Origin: Palsa-504 sp963839095
GTDB taxonomy: Bacteria; Actinomycetota; Actinomycetes; Streptosporangiales; Streptosporangiaceae
Reading direction: 5' to 3'
Assembly: GCA_963839095.1 (NCBI GenBank)
Contig: CAWIUF010000001.1
Coordinates: forward strand, 310,001 to 374,000
Length of the DNA stretch: 64,000 nt
A program made the translations under genes and the position numbers. Shown here in pieces: positions 53,165 to 62,245 of this stretch. How positions within the stretch are numbered: the stretch's first letter is position 1; each line of letters starts with the position of its first letter. The notes under the pieces were generated by a model. It was not told where the DNA came from. It worked only from the letters and a program-made list of their open reading frames with translations, and made no database searches.

Positions 53165-54053
53165 CCGATGAGCGCGATCAGCCTTCCCCGCCGTCAGGCC
53201 GCGGCGAGCGCCGCGAGAGCCGCACGACCGACTGGCGCGCGCGGTACTTCAACTGGTTCTGCCTGTCCGTGCTGCGTGGTGTTCGCCGCGATCTGGGTCA
53301 TCCCGCTGCTGTGGGCGCTCGACACCTCGCTCAAGCCGGACGGCGTGATCGCGGCCCAGCCGACCAGCTGGTGGAGCGGCAGCTGGACGTTCCACGCCTA
53401 CTCGGAGCTGTTCAATCTCGGCAACATCCAGGTCTGGTACCTGAACAGCTTCGTGATCAGCCTGCTGTCGGCGGTGTTCGCCGTGGTGGCCTGCTCGATG
53501 GCCGGGTTCGCCATCGCGCGGACCCAGTTCAGGGGACGGCGGTTCGTCTACGGCCTGATCGCGGCCGGGCTGCTGATCCCGTCACAGGTGCTGATCGTCC
53601 CGAAGTTCCAGGAGTTCAACGCGCGTGCACCTGCTCAACACCTACTGGGTGCAGGTGCTGCCCGCGGTCGCGGTGCCGATCGCGGTGATCATCTTCGTGT
53701 CCTTCTTCAACGGCATACCGGCCGAGCTGGCCGAGGCGGCGCACGTGGACGGCGCCAGCTGGTGGCGCATCTACCGGACCATCTACATGCCGCTGAGCAA
53801 GCCGGCCATCTCCGCGGTGTTCATCTTCACGTTCGTGTGGAAGTGGAACGACTTCCTGTGGCCGCTGCTGACGCTGACCAATACCCGGACCATGACGCTG
53901 CCGGTCGGGCTGTCGCAGGTGTCCTCCGCGTTCGGCATCCAGTACGCCGAGATCATGGCCTCGGCGGTGCTGGGCGCGCTGCCGCTGATCGTGGTGTTCC
54001 TGCTGTTCCAGCGGCAGATCGTCGAGGGCATCGCCACCACCGGTATCAAGTAA
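53161..54053 (+). CDS. ABC sugar permease 2 (MalG/UgpE type), two frameshifts
   Basis: ATG 53161 overlaps the first permease stop. N-terminus TTDWRARYFNWFCL, then a shift near 53275 to VVFAAIWVIPLLWALDTSLKP, and another near 53622 to LLNTYWVQVLPAVAVPIAVI. The EAA loop reads ELAEAAHVDGASWWRIYRTIYMPL. The final VEGIATTGIK is a common C-terminus of this family. About 297 residues restored. No ATP-binding subunit gene is present, so a shared MsiK-like ATPase encoded elsewhere is expected. Confidence 0.85.
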
Positions 54054-54062
54054 GGGGGAATC

Positions 54063-55571
54063 GTGTCCGGCGCACGCATCACCGTCGACCCCGCGTTCCG
54101 GGTCGGGCCGGTCGACCCGCGACTGTACGGATCGTTCGTCGAGCACCTCGGCCGCTGCGTCTACACCGGCATCTACGAGCCGGAGCACCCGACGGCGGAC
54201 CAGCACGGATTCCGGGAGGACGTCGCCGACCTCACCCGGGAGCTCGGGGTGCCGGTCATCCGCTACCCCGGCGGGAATTTCGTGTCCGGGTACCGCTGGG
54301 AGGACGGCATCGGCCCGGTCGCGGAACGGCCGACGCGGCTGGACCTGGCCTGGCGCTCCGTCGAGCCGAACGCGGTGGGCACGGACGAGTTCTGCGCCTG
54401 GGCCCGGCGGGTGGGCTCGGCCCCGATGCTGGCGGTGAACCTGGGTACCAGGGACGCGGAGGCCGCGGCGCGGCTGGTGGAGTACTGCAACCATCCGGGC
54501 GGCACGTACTGGTCCGACCTGCGGGTGAAGAACGGCGCCGCTTCGCCGCACGACGTACGGGTGTGGTGCCTGGGCAACGAGCTGGACGGCGACTGGCAGA
54601 TCGGCCACAAGACGGCCGACGAGTACGGCCGGCTCGCGGCCGAGACGGCCAAGGCCATGCGCCTGGTCGACCCGGGCATCGAGCTCGTGGCCTGCGGATC
54701 GTCGAATGCGCAGATGCCGAGCTTCGGCCAGTGGGAGGCGACCGTGCTCGGGCACTGCTACGAGCAGGTGGACTACCTGTCGATGCATTCGTACTACACC
54801 GTGCGCGAGGACGACCAGGCCAGCTTCCTGGCCTGCGCCACCGGCATGGACAGCTTCATCGAGGATCTCATCGCCACGGCCGATCACGTCCGGGCCAAGG
54901 GGCGGCACGCCAAGCGGATCAACTTGTCGTTCGACGAATGGAACGTCTGGCATTCGCAGGGCCTCACGTGGGAACGCGACTGGGAACGGGCGCCGCGGCT
55001 GATCGAGGACACCTACGACCTGACCGACGCGGTGGTGGTCGGCAACCTGCTGATAAGCCTGCTCCGGCACGCCAACCGGGTCCGCATGGCCTGCCTGGCC
55101 CAGCTGGTGAACGCGATCGGGGCGATCAGGTCCGAGCCGGGCGGCCCGGCCTGGCGGCAGACCATCTTCCACCCGTTCGCGCTGACCAGCAGGTATGGCC
55201 GGGGCACGGTGCTGCGGACACCGGTCACGGCACCGGTCTACGACACGCCGGCCTACGGCAGCGTGCCGAAGGCCGACGCGATCGCCGTGCTGTCCGACTC
55301 CGGCGACGAACTGGCCGTGTTCGCGGTGAACCGCGACGCCCGCGCGCCACTGCCCGTCACCATCGACGTGCGCTCGCTGCCGGACTTGCGCGTCGCGCAC
55401 CACACCTACATCGGCGACGACGAGCCGTCGGCGGCGAACACCCGGGACGCGCCGGACCGGATCGTGCCCCGCACCGGAACCGGTGCCCGCCTGGACGGCG
55501 GCCTGCTGGACGTGGCGCTGCCGCCGCTGTCCTGGAACATGCTGCGGCTCGGCACCGGCGGCCGGGACTGA
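54063..55571 (+). CDS. abfA: alpha-L-arabinofuranosidase, GH51 (first copy)
   Basis: 502 residues from GTG 54063, 9 bases after the permease, with AAGGGGGAA ahead. GH51 motifs: FVEHLGRCVYTGIYEP, RYPGGNFVSGYRWEDGIGP, acid/base Glu in CLGNELDGDW and nucleophile Glu in LSFDEWNVW. No signal peptide, so it cleaves imported arabino-oligosaccharides in the cytosol, giving L-arabinose for araBDA. Intact. Confidence 0.93.
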   Translation: MSGARITVDPAFRVGPVDPRLYGSFVEHLGRCVYTGIYEPEHPTADQHGFREDVADLTRELGVPVIRYPGGNFVSGYRWEDGIGPVAERPTRLDLAWRSVEPNAVGTDEFCAWARRVGSAPMLAVNLGTRDAEAAARLVEYCNHPGGTYWSDLRVKNGAASPHDVRVWCLGNELDGDWQIGHKTADEYGRLAAETAKAMRLVDPGIELVACGSSNAQMPSFGQWEATVLGHCYEQVDYLSMHSYYTVREDDQASFLACATGMDSFIEDLIATADHVRAKGRHAKRINLSFDEWNVWHSQGLTWERDWERAPRLIEDTYDLTDAVVVGNLLISLLRHANRVRMACLAQLVNAIGAIRSEPGGPAWRQTIFHPFALTSRYGRGTVLRTPVTAPVYDTPAYGSVPKADAIAVLSDSGDELAVFAVNRDARAPLPVTIDVRSLPDLRVAHHTYIGDDEPSAANTRDAPDRIVPRTGTGARLDGGLLDVALPPLSWNMLRLGTGGRD

Positions 55572-55622
55572 CCAGCGGGCGGTCTTCACCGCGGCTGCCT
55601 GCGGGCGCGGGCTGGAACCTAT

Positions 55623-55671
55623 TTGACCGGATCAGGAGGAGGATCTAGCGTCCGGAGACGAGCGTTCGCTC
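55623..55671 (+). promoter_or_regulatory. promoter TTGACC-N17-TAGCGT with operator GAGCGTTCGCTC
   Basis: TTGACC at 55623-55628, TAGCGT at 55646-55651 with 17-base spacing, then GAGCGTTCGCTC at 55660-55671. It matches the element before the binding-protein operon, including the GGAT after the -35 box; the operator has the same outer arms but four bases fewer in the centre. It should drive the LacI/GH51 pair and be autoregulated. Confidence 0.7.
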
Positions 55672-55727
55672 ACCCACGACGCGCGCCCCCAGGCGGGTAG
55701 ATACCTCGGCTCAGGCGGAAGGACGCG

Positions 55728-56774
55728 ATGGCCCGGCGGCGGTACGTGTCGATCAAGGAAGTGGCGGCGCGCGCCGGGGTCAGCTTCCAGACGGCGAGCA
55801 AGGTGCTCAACGGCGGTGACGTGCGCGTCTCGGCCGAGACGCAGCAGCGGATCCTGGCCGCGGCGGACGAGCTCGGGTACCGGCCCAATACCATCGCCCG
55901 CAGCCTGGTCCAGCGGGCCACCGCCACCATCGGCCTGGTCGCCAGCGACGCGACCGACGTGGCCATCGCCCAGGCCTCGGTCGCGGCCGAGCAGGCGGCG
56001 CGCGCGAACGGGCACTCGGTGCTGGTCGGGCACCTGGCTGCGGGCGGCGCGGACGGGGCCGACATCGTGCGGACGCTGATCGAGCGCCGGGTGGACGGCA
56101 TCATCGCCGCCGCGCCCGAGGTCGAGGAGGACACCGAGGTAGCCGACCTGCTCCGGCGGTACGTGCCCGCGGTCAGCCTGCAGGCGGTGCCGGGCGGCGG
56201 CGTCCCGCTGGTGGGGTCGAACCACCGGGAGACCGGGCGGCTGGCCGCCACCCACCTGCTCGGGCTCGGGCACACCGGCATCGGCACGGTCACCGGCACG
56301 TTCCGGCGGCGAGTCACCCGCAGCCGGCTGCACGGTTACGAGGACGCGCTGCGTGACGCCGGCCTGGAGCCGAGCGAGGACCTGGTGGCCGAGGGCGACT
56401 GGACCCCGCGGGGAGGCGCGCTCGCGGCCCGGCTGCTGCTCGAACGCTCGCCCGGCCTGACCGCGATCTTCGTGCACAGCGACGTGATGGCGATCGGCGT
56501 GCTGAGCGCGCTGTGGCAGGCAGGACGGCGCGTACCCGCCGATGTGGCCGTGGTGAGCTGCGACGACATCCCGTTCGCGGAGTACCTGACGCCGGCCCTG
56601 ACCACCGTGCGGATCCCGCTGGCCGAGACCGGGCGGCAGGCGGTGGAGCTGCTGCTGCGGGCCATCGCGGGCGAGCCGGTGCCCGAGCGGACCCCGTTGC
56701 TGCCGGTCGAGCTGATCGTCCGCGATTCCTGCGGCGGCTGGAAAGAACCTAGCGAGAAGAAGGAGCGCCATTGA
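55728..56774 (+). CDS. LacI-family regulator of the arabinoside regulon
   Basis: 348 residues from ATG 55728. Helix-turn-helix: VSIKEVAARAGVSFQTASKVLNGG, hinge YRPNTIARSLVQRAT. Effector domain with VHSDVMAIGVLSALWQAGRRV and SCDDIPFAEYLTPALTTV. It probably binds the GAGCG...CGCTC operators at 50790 and 55660, linking the importer operon and its own operon. Its TGA overlaps the TTG of the next gene. Confidence 0.88.
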   Translation: MARRRYVSIKEVAARAGVSFQTASKVLNGGDVRVSAETQQRILAAADELGYRPNTIARSLVQRATATIGLVASDATDVAIAQASVAAEQAARANGHSVLVGHLAAGGADGADIVRTLIERRVDGIIAAAPEVEEDTEVADLLRRYVPAVSLQAVPGGGVPLVGSNHRETGRLAATHLLGLGHTGIGTVTGTFRRRVTRSRLHGYEDALRDAGLEPSEDLVAEGDWTPRGGALAARLLLERSPGLTAIFVHSDVMAIGVLSALWQAGRRVPADVAVVSCDDIPFAEYLTPALTTVRIPLAETGRQAVELLLRAIAGEPVPERTPLLPVELIVRDSCGGWKEPSEKKERH

Positions 56775-58243
56775 CCCGGATCGCCATCGACCCCGGACGG
56801 GCCATCGGACGGCTGGACCGCAAGGTGTTCGGCGGCTTCGTCGAGCACCTGGGCCGCTGCATCTACGGCGGCCTGTACGAGGAAGGCTCTCCGCTGTCCG
56901 ACGATCGCGGCTTCCGCCAGGACGTGCTCGGCCTGCTCCGCGAGCTGAAGCCCGGGGTGCTGCGCTGGCCGGGCGGGAACTTCGTCAGCAACTACCACTG
57001 GACCGACGGGATCGGGCCGCGCGCCAGCCGGCCGCGGCGGCCCGAGCTGGCCTGGGGCGGCGAGGAGTCCAACCGGTTCGGCACCGACGAGTACCTGGCC
57101 TACTGCGCCGAGCTCGGCACCGAGCCGTACATCTGCCTGAACATGGGCACCGGAACGCTGGAGGAGGCGCTGGCCTGGGTCGAGTACTGCAACTCGGCCG
57201 GGCGGACCGCCTGGGCGGACCGGCGGCGGGAGAACGGCCGGGACGAGCCGTGGCGGGTCACCTACTGGGGCCTGGGCAACGAGATGTACGGCGACTGGCA
57301 GATCGGGGCGTTCACGGCCGAAGAGTACGTGCGCGAGGCGAGCAGGTGGGCGCGGGCCATCCGGATGCTCGACCCGCGGGCCAAGCTGGTCAGCTGCGGG
57401 ATGAACGGGTGGAACGAGTGGGATCGGGTGGTCATCGACGGGATGGCCGGCCTCGTCGACTATCACTCGCTGCACATCTACACCGGCAGCGACGACTACT
57501 GGACCAACGTGCTCCAGCCCCATCAGGCCGAGCGGGCGATCCATTACACCAGGGCCCTGATCGAGCGGACGGCTTACCGGCAGAAGATCACCACGCCGCC
57601 GCGGATCGCCTACGACGAGTGGAACGTCTGGTACCGGCAGATGACCGGCGCGCTGGAAGAGCGGTACGCGTTCGCCGACGCGCTGGCCGTGGGCACCTAC
57701 CTGAACATCTTCGTCCGGAACTGCGACTGGGTCCTGATGGCCAACCTGGCCCAGATGGTGAACGCCATCGCGCCGATCGTGACCTCGCCTGAGGCCGCCG
57801 CGGTCCAGCCCATCTGGTACCCGATCCTGCTGCACAGCCAGGCGGCCCTGGACCTGGCCGTGGACGTGCACGTGTCCGGACCGGTGGTCGAGCCCGAGCT
57901 GCCCGGCGGGGCCAGCCGGTGGCCGTTCCGGATCGGTGACCTAGCCCCGTTCGGCCTGGTCGACGCGGCCGCCACCGTCGATGTCAACGGTCGCAAGATC
58001 GCGGTCACGCTGGTCAACCGGGGCGAGGCGGAAGAGCCGGCCGAGATACGGCTGCGCGACCGTGACTTCGACGGGGCCGCCTGGGTCAGGACGGTCACCG
58101 CCGCTCCCGCGGGTGAGCCCCGGACGCTGCCCGACGTGGAGGCAGCACGGCTGGAAGAAGGATCGGAAGACACCAAGGGCGGAGTGGCCGCGCTCCGGCT
58201 GCCGCCCCGGTCGTTCACCGTCATCGAGGCCGCGATGACCTAG
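56771..58243 (+). CDS. alpha-L-arabinofuranosidase, GH51 (second copy)
   Basis: 490 residues from TTG 56771, overlapping the regulator stop (TTGA), with AAGGAGCG ahead. Motifs parallel the first copy: FVEHLGRCIYGGLYEE, RWPGGNFVSNYHWTDGIGP, acid/base in GLGNEMYGDW, nucleophile in IAYDEWNVW. Sequence differs clearly from the first enzyme, so the two may cleave different linkages or chain lengths. No signal peptide; cytosolic. Confidence 0.92.
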   Translation: MTRIAIDPGRAIGRLDRKVFGGFVEHLGRCIYGGLYEEGSPLSDDRGFRQDVLGLLRELKPGVLRWPGGNFVSNYHWTDGIGPRASRPRRPELAWGGEESNRFGTDEYLAYCAELGTEPYICLNMGTGTLEEALAWVEYCNSAGRTAWADRRRENGRDEPWRVTYWGLGNEMYGDWQIGAFTAEEYVREASRWARAIRMLDPRAKLVSCGMNGWNEWDRVVIDGMAGLVDYHSLHIYTGSDDYWTNVLQPHQAERAIHYTRALIERTAYRQKITTPPRIAYDEWNVWYRQMTGALEERYAFADALAVGTYLNIFVRNCDWVLMANLAQMVNAIAPIVTSPEAAAVQPIWYPILLHSQAALDLAVDVHVSGPVVEPELPGGASRWPFRIGDLAPFGLVDAAATVDVNGRKIAVTLVNRGEAEEPAEIRLRDRDFDGAAWVRTVTAAPAGEPRTLPDVEAARLEEGSEDTKGGVAALRLPPRSFTVIEAAMT

Positions 58244-58275
58244 GCCGTGCTGACCTAGGGCGTGCTGACCTAGCC
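58233..58275. repeat. short tandem repeat over a stop codon (15 bp x 3)
   Basis: Three copies of (G)ATGACCTAGG / CGTGCTGACCTAGG follow one another across and after the GH51 stop, each carrying TAG. Likely slippage. Confidence 0.5.
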
Positions 58276-58291
58276 GCCCGGACCGGGCCGC

Positions 58292-59045
58292 TCAGGGCGT
58301 GACGCCGGCCGGGCAGGTGAGACCCCTCTTCTGGCCGGAGGCCGGCGGCTCGCGCATGGTCAGGGGCTGCGGGAACTGAACCGTCACCCAGTGGGTGAAG
58401 GGCCCGAACCGCTCCTTGACGTAGAAGATGTCGGTGCCGGTCCACCCGCCGGCGGTGTAGCAGACACCACCGCCGGCTCAGCCGCAGCGGGAACCCGAGG
58501 AGCATTCCCTGGCCGGGACGGAGCGTGACTCCGGCGACCGAGGCGCCGCGGCCGGGACCGGTGTGCGGCAGGCCCTGGATCTGGAGGGTCCAGTGCACCG
58601 GCCCGGCCGGGACGAGCGGCCACGGGGACTCGCCCTCCGCTGCGTACGCCTGGTTCTGCGGGGACAGGATCGAGACGGCTTCGATCGTCACCGGCTTCGG
58701 GCCGTTGTTGTAGATGCTCTCCGCGATGGTGAAGACGCCGGACTGCGGCGGTACGTAGAGCTGCCCGGTCTGGGCGGCGAACGTATTGACGGAGCGCAGG
58801 CCGGTCCCGCTGGGCAGTTCCGGGAAGTAGTTGCTGCCGCTGGCGGTGCTCCACTGTCCGCCGAACTCGATCGGCTGATACGTCCCGGCCAGCACCCCGA
58901 GGACCGTCACGGCGGCAGCGAGCAGCGTGCCCGCGGCGAGCAGGCTCCGACGGCGCCAGGGATGGCGGCGTCGGTTGGTAGCGGGCGGCTGGTCGGCTGG
59001 CGGCGCGCCGTCGTAATGAGCCGGGCGCGGTTCGGTGACGGCCAT
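58292..59045 (-). CDS. membrane-anchored protein of unknown function, one frameshift
   Basis: ATG 59045. A basic N-terminus (NRRRHPWRRR) is followed by one membrane helix, SLLAAGTLLAAAVTVLGVLAG, so the bulk is outside the cell. The outer part is strand-rich: NTFAAQTGQLYVPPQSGVFT, NGPKPVTIEAVSIL. A frameshift near 58470 is needed to reach the end, FGPFTHWVTVQFPQPL ... GLTCPAGVTP, with TGA at 58292-58294. About 250 residues restored. No family recognised. Confidence 0.75.
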
Positions 59046-59450
59046 TCGCGGACCTCCGCGGTCGCTTCGGGGTGAGACGACAATATCGGGAAATACCGGC
59101 TGGCACTGGTTATGCCGACTGGCGCTGTTTACTTGGCGGTGGCCAGGCAGACGAGACCCTTGGTGGACTGACCGGAAACGGTTGGCATGACCATACCCAG
59201 TACCTATGACCTTTCCTTGAGCGCGGATTAACTCAGCTGACGCATCCGGGCCGCGAATGATCCCGCGGAAAAATCAGTTGTCACGGCCGCGGATGGTGTG
59301 GCAGCCTGCAGCACGTACGGGCCGGCGCTGACCGGCCTGCGTACGGCCGGCGCTGACCGGCTGAGCGAAGGGAGGCACACGAGATGCCAACGACTGTCAC
59401 GGGCGTGTTCTCGCCTGCCCCGTTCATCGTTCAGCTGAGGAGCACCACCC
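59046..59450. other. intergenic region with a paralogue scrap and a tandem repeat
   Basis: On the minus strand 59132-59190 reads VSGQSTKGLVCLATAK before TAA, resembling the C-terminus of the neighbouring membrane protein (ASGQKRGLTCPAG), so it may be the tail of a deleted paralogue. At 59314-59361 a 22-23 bp unit (CGTACGGCCGGCGCTGACCG) is repeated twice. Nothing else is recognised. Confidence 0.4.
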
Positions 59451-60380
59451 TTGTACGATTCTTCTCCCCGCTACGGAGAGTTCAGGACTCGCCGCCGCGG
59501 TAACCGGGGTTTCGACGACGACGCGCCGACCACGGCCAAGCGCACCCGGCGCCGGTCGCTGCCCCCGGTCGACTACTCGACCGACGGCCTGCCGGAGGGC
59601 GACCGCTGGACCACCTGGGACCAGTCCATCCCGACCCAGCGCGGCCCCCTCCCCCACCCGGACTGGCTGGTCACCGATCTAGCCGCCGTGGACACCGAGC
59701 TTGGCATCCTCAAGACGGGCAAGGAAGCGGACGTCTTCCTGATCCGGCGCGGGGTCCCGCAGGGCCGGTCCTGCCTGCTCGCCGCCAAGCGCTACCGTGA
59801 CGCCGAGCACCGGATGTTCCATCGCGATAGCGGCTACCTGGAAGGACGGCGGACCCGGGACTCCCGGGAAAACCGGGCGACCGCCAACCGGTCCGCGTTC
59901 GGGCGGCAGGCCATCGCCGGGCAATGGGCGTTCACCGAGTTCAGCGCGCTGTCCCGGCTGTACGCGGCCGGGATCGCCGTACCCTACCCGGTGCAGGTCC
60001 TAGGTACTGAGGTGCTGCTCGAGTTTGTCGGCTCGGCCAACGGGGTCGGCGCGCCGCGGCTGGCCGAGACCAGGCCGGACCCGGCTTCGCTGGCGGCGCT
60101 GTGGGACCAGCTGGTTTCGGCGCTCGTCACGCTGGCCCGGGACGGGCTGGCCCACGGGGACCTGTCCGCGTACAACCTGCTGGTGGACGACGGGCGGCTG
60201 GTCATGATCGACCTGCCCCAGGTGGTCGACGTGATCGCCAACCCGCAGGGCGCCCAGTTCCTTACCCGGGACGCGGAGAACATCGGTCGCTGGTTCACCG
60301 CCCGCGGTCTCGACGGGGCCAGCCCGGCGCCGGCGGACCTGCCCGCCCTGCTCCGCCGCGAGGCGATGCTCGATAACTGA
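59451..60380 (+). CDS. RIO-type serine protein kinase
   Basis: 309 residues from TTG 59451, 9 bases after GAGGAG. The glycine loop is replaced by the RIO-type LKTGKEADVFL, the catalytic loop is LAHGDLSAYNLLV and the metal loop MIDLPQVVD; activation and substrate-binding loops are missing, as in all RIO kinases. The N-terminal 80 residues are basic and unstructured. Bacterial RIO kinases are poorly known; ribosome-related phosphorylation is inferred from eukaryotic and archaeal relatives. Confidence 0.88.
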   Translation: MYDSSPRYGEFRTRRRGNRGFDDDAPTTAKRTRRRSLPPVDYSTDGLPEGDRWTTWDQSIPTQRGPLPHPDWLVTDLAAVDTELGILKTGKEADVFLIRRGVPQGRSCLLAAKRYRDAEHRMFHRDSGYLEGRRTRDSRENRATANRSAFGRQAIAGQWAFTEFSALSRLYAAGIAVPYPVQVLGTEVLLEFVGSANGVGAPRLAETRPDPASLAALWDQLVSALVTLARDGLAHGDLSAYNLLVDDGRLVMIDLPQVVDVIANPQGAQFLTRDAENIGRWFTARGLDGASPAPADLPALLRREAMLDN

Positions 60381-60552
60381 TGGCCGCCACGCGGCCCCGC
60401 CCAGCGGGGGCCGGGGCCGCAGCGGCCGGCCCGCTAGCGTTTGCGCGTCCCACGCAAATACGGAGAGCGCTGGCCTCGGCCGGATTCCAGGAGCTTCCGC
60501 AGTGAGATGGGGCACCACGGGCGGACTCGTCGGCGGAGGTAGTGAGTCGTCG

Positions 60553-61452
60553 CTACGGAGCCGCCGGGTGGATCGTCACCTTGGGCAGCCGGATCGATAC
60601 CGGCCTGGCCGAGGCGTCGGGGGCCCAGGCGATCAGGGAAAGCTCGTGGTCACCGGCGGGCACTGCGGACAGATCGAACTCGGCCCGGCCGGAAGCAGGC
60701 AGGGCCACCGGGTCCTGGGGGTTCCAGCCAGAGCCGTTCAGGCCCTGGACGCGGGTTACCGCCCGTAGTTGTGCACCGGGTCCGATCCCGCCGACGGTGA
60801 GAACCACGCGGACCGGCGCCACGAGCGAGGTGCGCGGATCCGTAGCCGATCTGCCCGCCGTCACCACGTCCGTGCGCCCGGCCGCGTCGATGATCGCGGC
60901 GCTGTCGATGCGCAGCTGGGGCCGCTTCGTGACCGGCCCTGGTCCGGAGGTGGACCCGGGCTTAGGGGAAACCGCAAGCCCAGGCGGCACGGCCTCGACC
61001 GGCTCCGGCGAGGCCGGCGCTGGCTCGCCGGACGACCGGACTGCGGCTCTATCGGGCTGGGTTAGCTGGCTGGTCATCCAGGTGCAGACCGGGGCGCAGT
61101 CCCAGCCGGGCCGCACCTGGGGGTGGCGTTCTGGCTCGACCTCGGTTCGTTCCATCTCGACGCGGCGCTCCCAGGTGCCTTCGCGCTGACGCTGGCTGAA
61201 GATCACAACGAACGAGGCGGCCGTGTGCCAGTCCGAGACGTCGGTGACGGCTACATCCAGCTGGCCGCGGGCGTCATCCTGCCAGCGCGAGATCAGCTCG
61301 AGGGTCGGGCGCGGGCGCAGGTTCGCCATCGCCCGGTGGATCATCTGGCGGTCCGACTGGACCAGACCGCGCAGGTCGGTGACGTGATGCCGGGCGAGGA
61401 CCCGCCGGTGCTTGTCGGCTAGGCCCTCGATCGAGCTCAGGTCGTCAGGCAC
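60553..61452 (-). CDS. protein with N-terminal helix-hairpin-helix and C-terminal strand-rich domain
   Basis: 299 residues from GTG 61452 with GAGAGGAG ahead. Residues 1-60 (LSSIEGLADKHRRVLARHH, VTDLRGLV) form a DUF4332-like helix-hairpin-helix. A Pro/Ser-rich linker (about 115-185) leads to a C-terminal region (VRVVLTVGGIGPGAQLRAV, RAEFDLSAVPAGDHELSLIA) like an immunoglobulin-type sandwich. No signal. Last gene of a three-gene minus-strand set led by a BTAD regulator. Function unknown. Confidence 0.75.
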   Translation of the reverse strand: MPDDLSSIEGLADKHRRVLARHHVTDLRGLVQSDRQMIHRAMANLRPRPTLELISRWQDDARGQLDVAVTDVSDWHTAASFVVIFSQRQREGTWERRVEMERTEVEPERHPQVRPGWDCAPVCTWMTSQLTQPDRAAVRSSGEPAPASPEPVEAVPPGLAVSPKPGSTSGPGPVTKRPQLRIDSAAIIDAAGRTDVVTAGRSATDPRTSLVAPVRVVLTVGGIGPGAQLRAVTRVQGLNGSGWNPQDPVALPASGRAEFDLSAVPAGDHELSLIAWAPDASARPVSIRLPKVTIHPAAP

Positions 61453-61526
61453 GGCGAGCTCCTCTCGTTTTCATGCGGGGGCGGTACCGGGTCCGTGGCC
61501 GTACGGCCACGGACCCGGGGTCTGGC

Positions 61527-62072
61527 CTACACGAACATGTACTCGCCCTCAGGCTCGTGACCGGCGACGGCCACCTCGCCCCGCTCGTTGCCGTAGTCGC
61601 CGCAGCAGCGCAGCTCGAACTTGGCGCCCACCTGGTAGAGCGTCCCGCAGCTCTCGGCCGGGACGGTGCAGGGCGGCACGGTGACACACAGGTCGATGTA
61701 GCGCGTCCGGCAGCCGTTCCAGTCAGGGATATGCAGCTGGTCGGGGTTGGGCAGGACATCGGACAGGTTGAAGTCCGGGCCGTCGCCGATGGCGGTGAAG
61801 CCGACATCGAAGCACCAGCGGCCGCCGATGCAGTTCCAAAGCCGCCCCTTGAGGTAGACACGGAAGCGGACCTCGAAGGCGTCGGAGCGCTCGATGATGG
61901 TGTCGTGCACGTTCTTGTCGTCGATGTCGAGGATGTCGGCGTCCCAGTAGGCCCGCAGGTGCCGCCTGGACGGCAGCAGAACCTCGGTGGCGCCGTCGAG
62001 CCAGTCGGGCAGTTCCGGCGTAGCCGGCGCCGTCGTGCTAGCTGGTGCCTCGGTAACAGTTGCAGTGGACAT
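61527..62072 (-). CDS. hypothetical protein, Cys-rich strand-rich
   Basis: 181 residues from ATG 62072 with GGGAGACGC ahead. After a Thr/Ala-rich start comes LPDWLDGATEVLLPSRRHLR, DADILDIDDKNVHDTIIE, and a part with several cysteines (NCIGGRWCFDVG, NGCRTRYIDLCVTVPPC, LRCCGDYGNERGE). The family is not recognised; it looks like a soluble beta protein with paired cysteines but has no export signal. 74 bases ahead of the helix-hairpin-helix gene, likely co-transcribed. Confidence 0.75.
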   Translation of the reverse strand: MSTATVTEAPASTTAPATPELPDWLDGATEVLLPSRRHLRAYWDADILDIDDKNVHDTIIERSDAFEVRFRVYLKGRLWNCIGGRWCFDVGFTAIGDGPDFNLSDVLPNPDQLHIPDWNGCRTRYIDLCVTVPPCTVPAESCGTLYQVGAKFELRCCGDYGNERGEVAVAGHEPEGEYMFV

Positions 62073-62245
62073 GAAGCGTCTCCCTTGCGCTGATCATGTG
62101 GCTGAGCGTGGCCGGAAGCGGCCATGGGTTCAGCGTCCGGACCGGCGCTGAGGTGGCGCTAAGGACGACGCATAGCCGCCGGTTAGTTTCCGCGAAACTT
62201 CGCGCCTAAGCGCTTATTTAGTGGTGAGGAAAGACGGGAAGGCGC

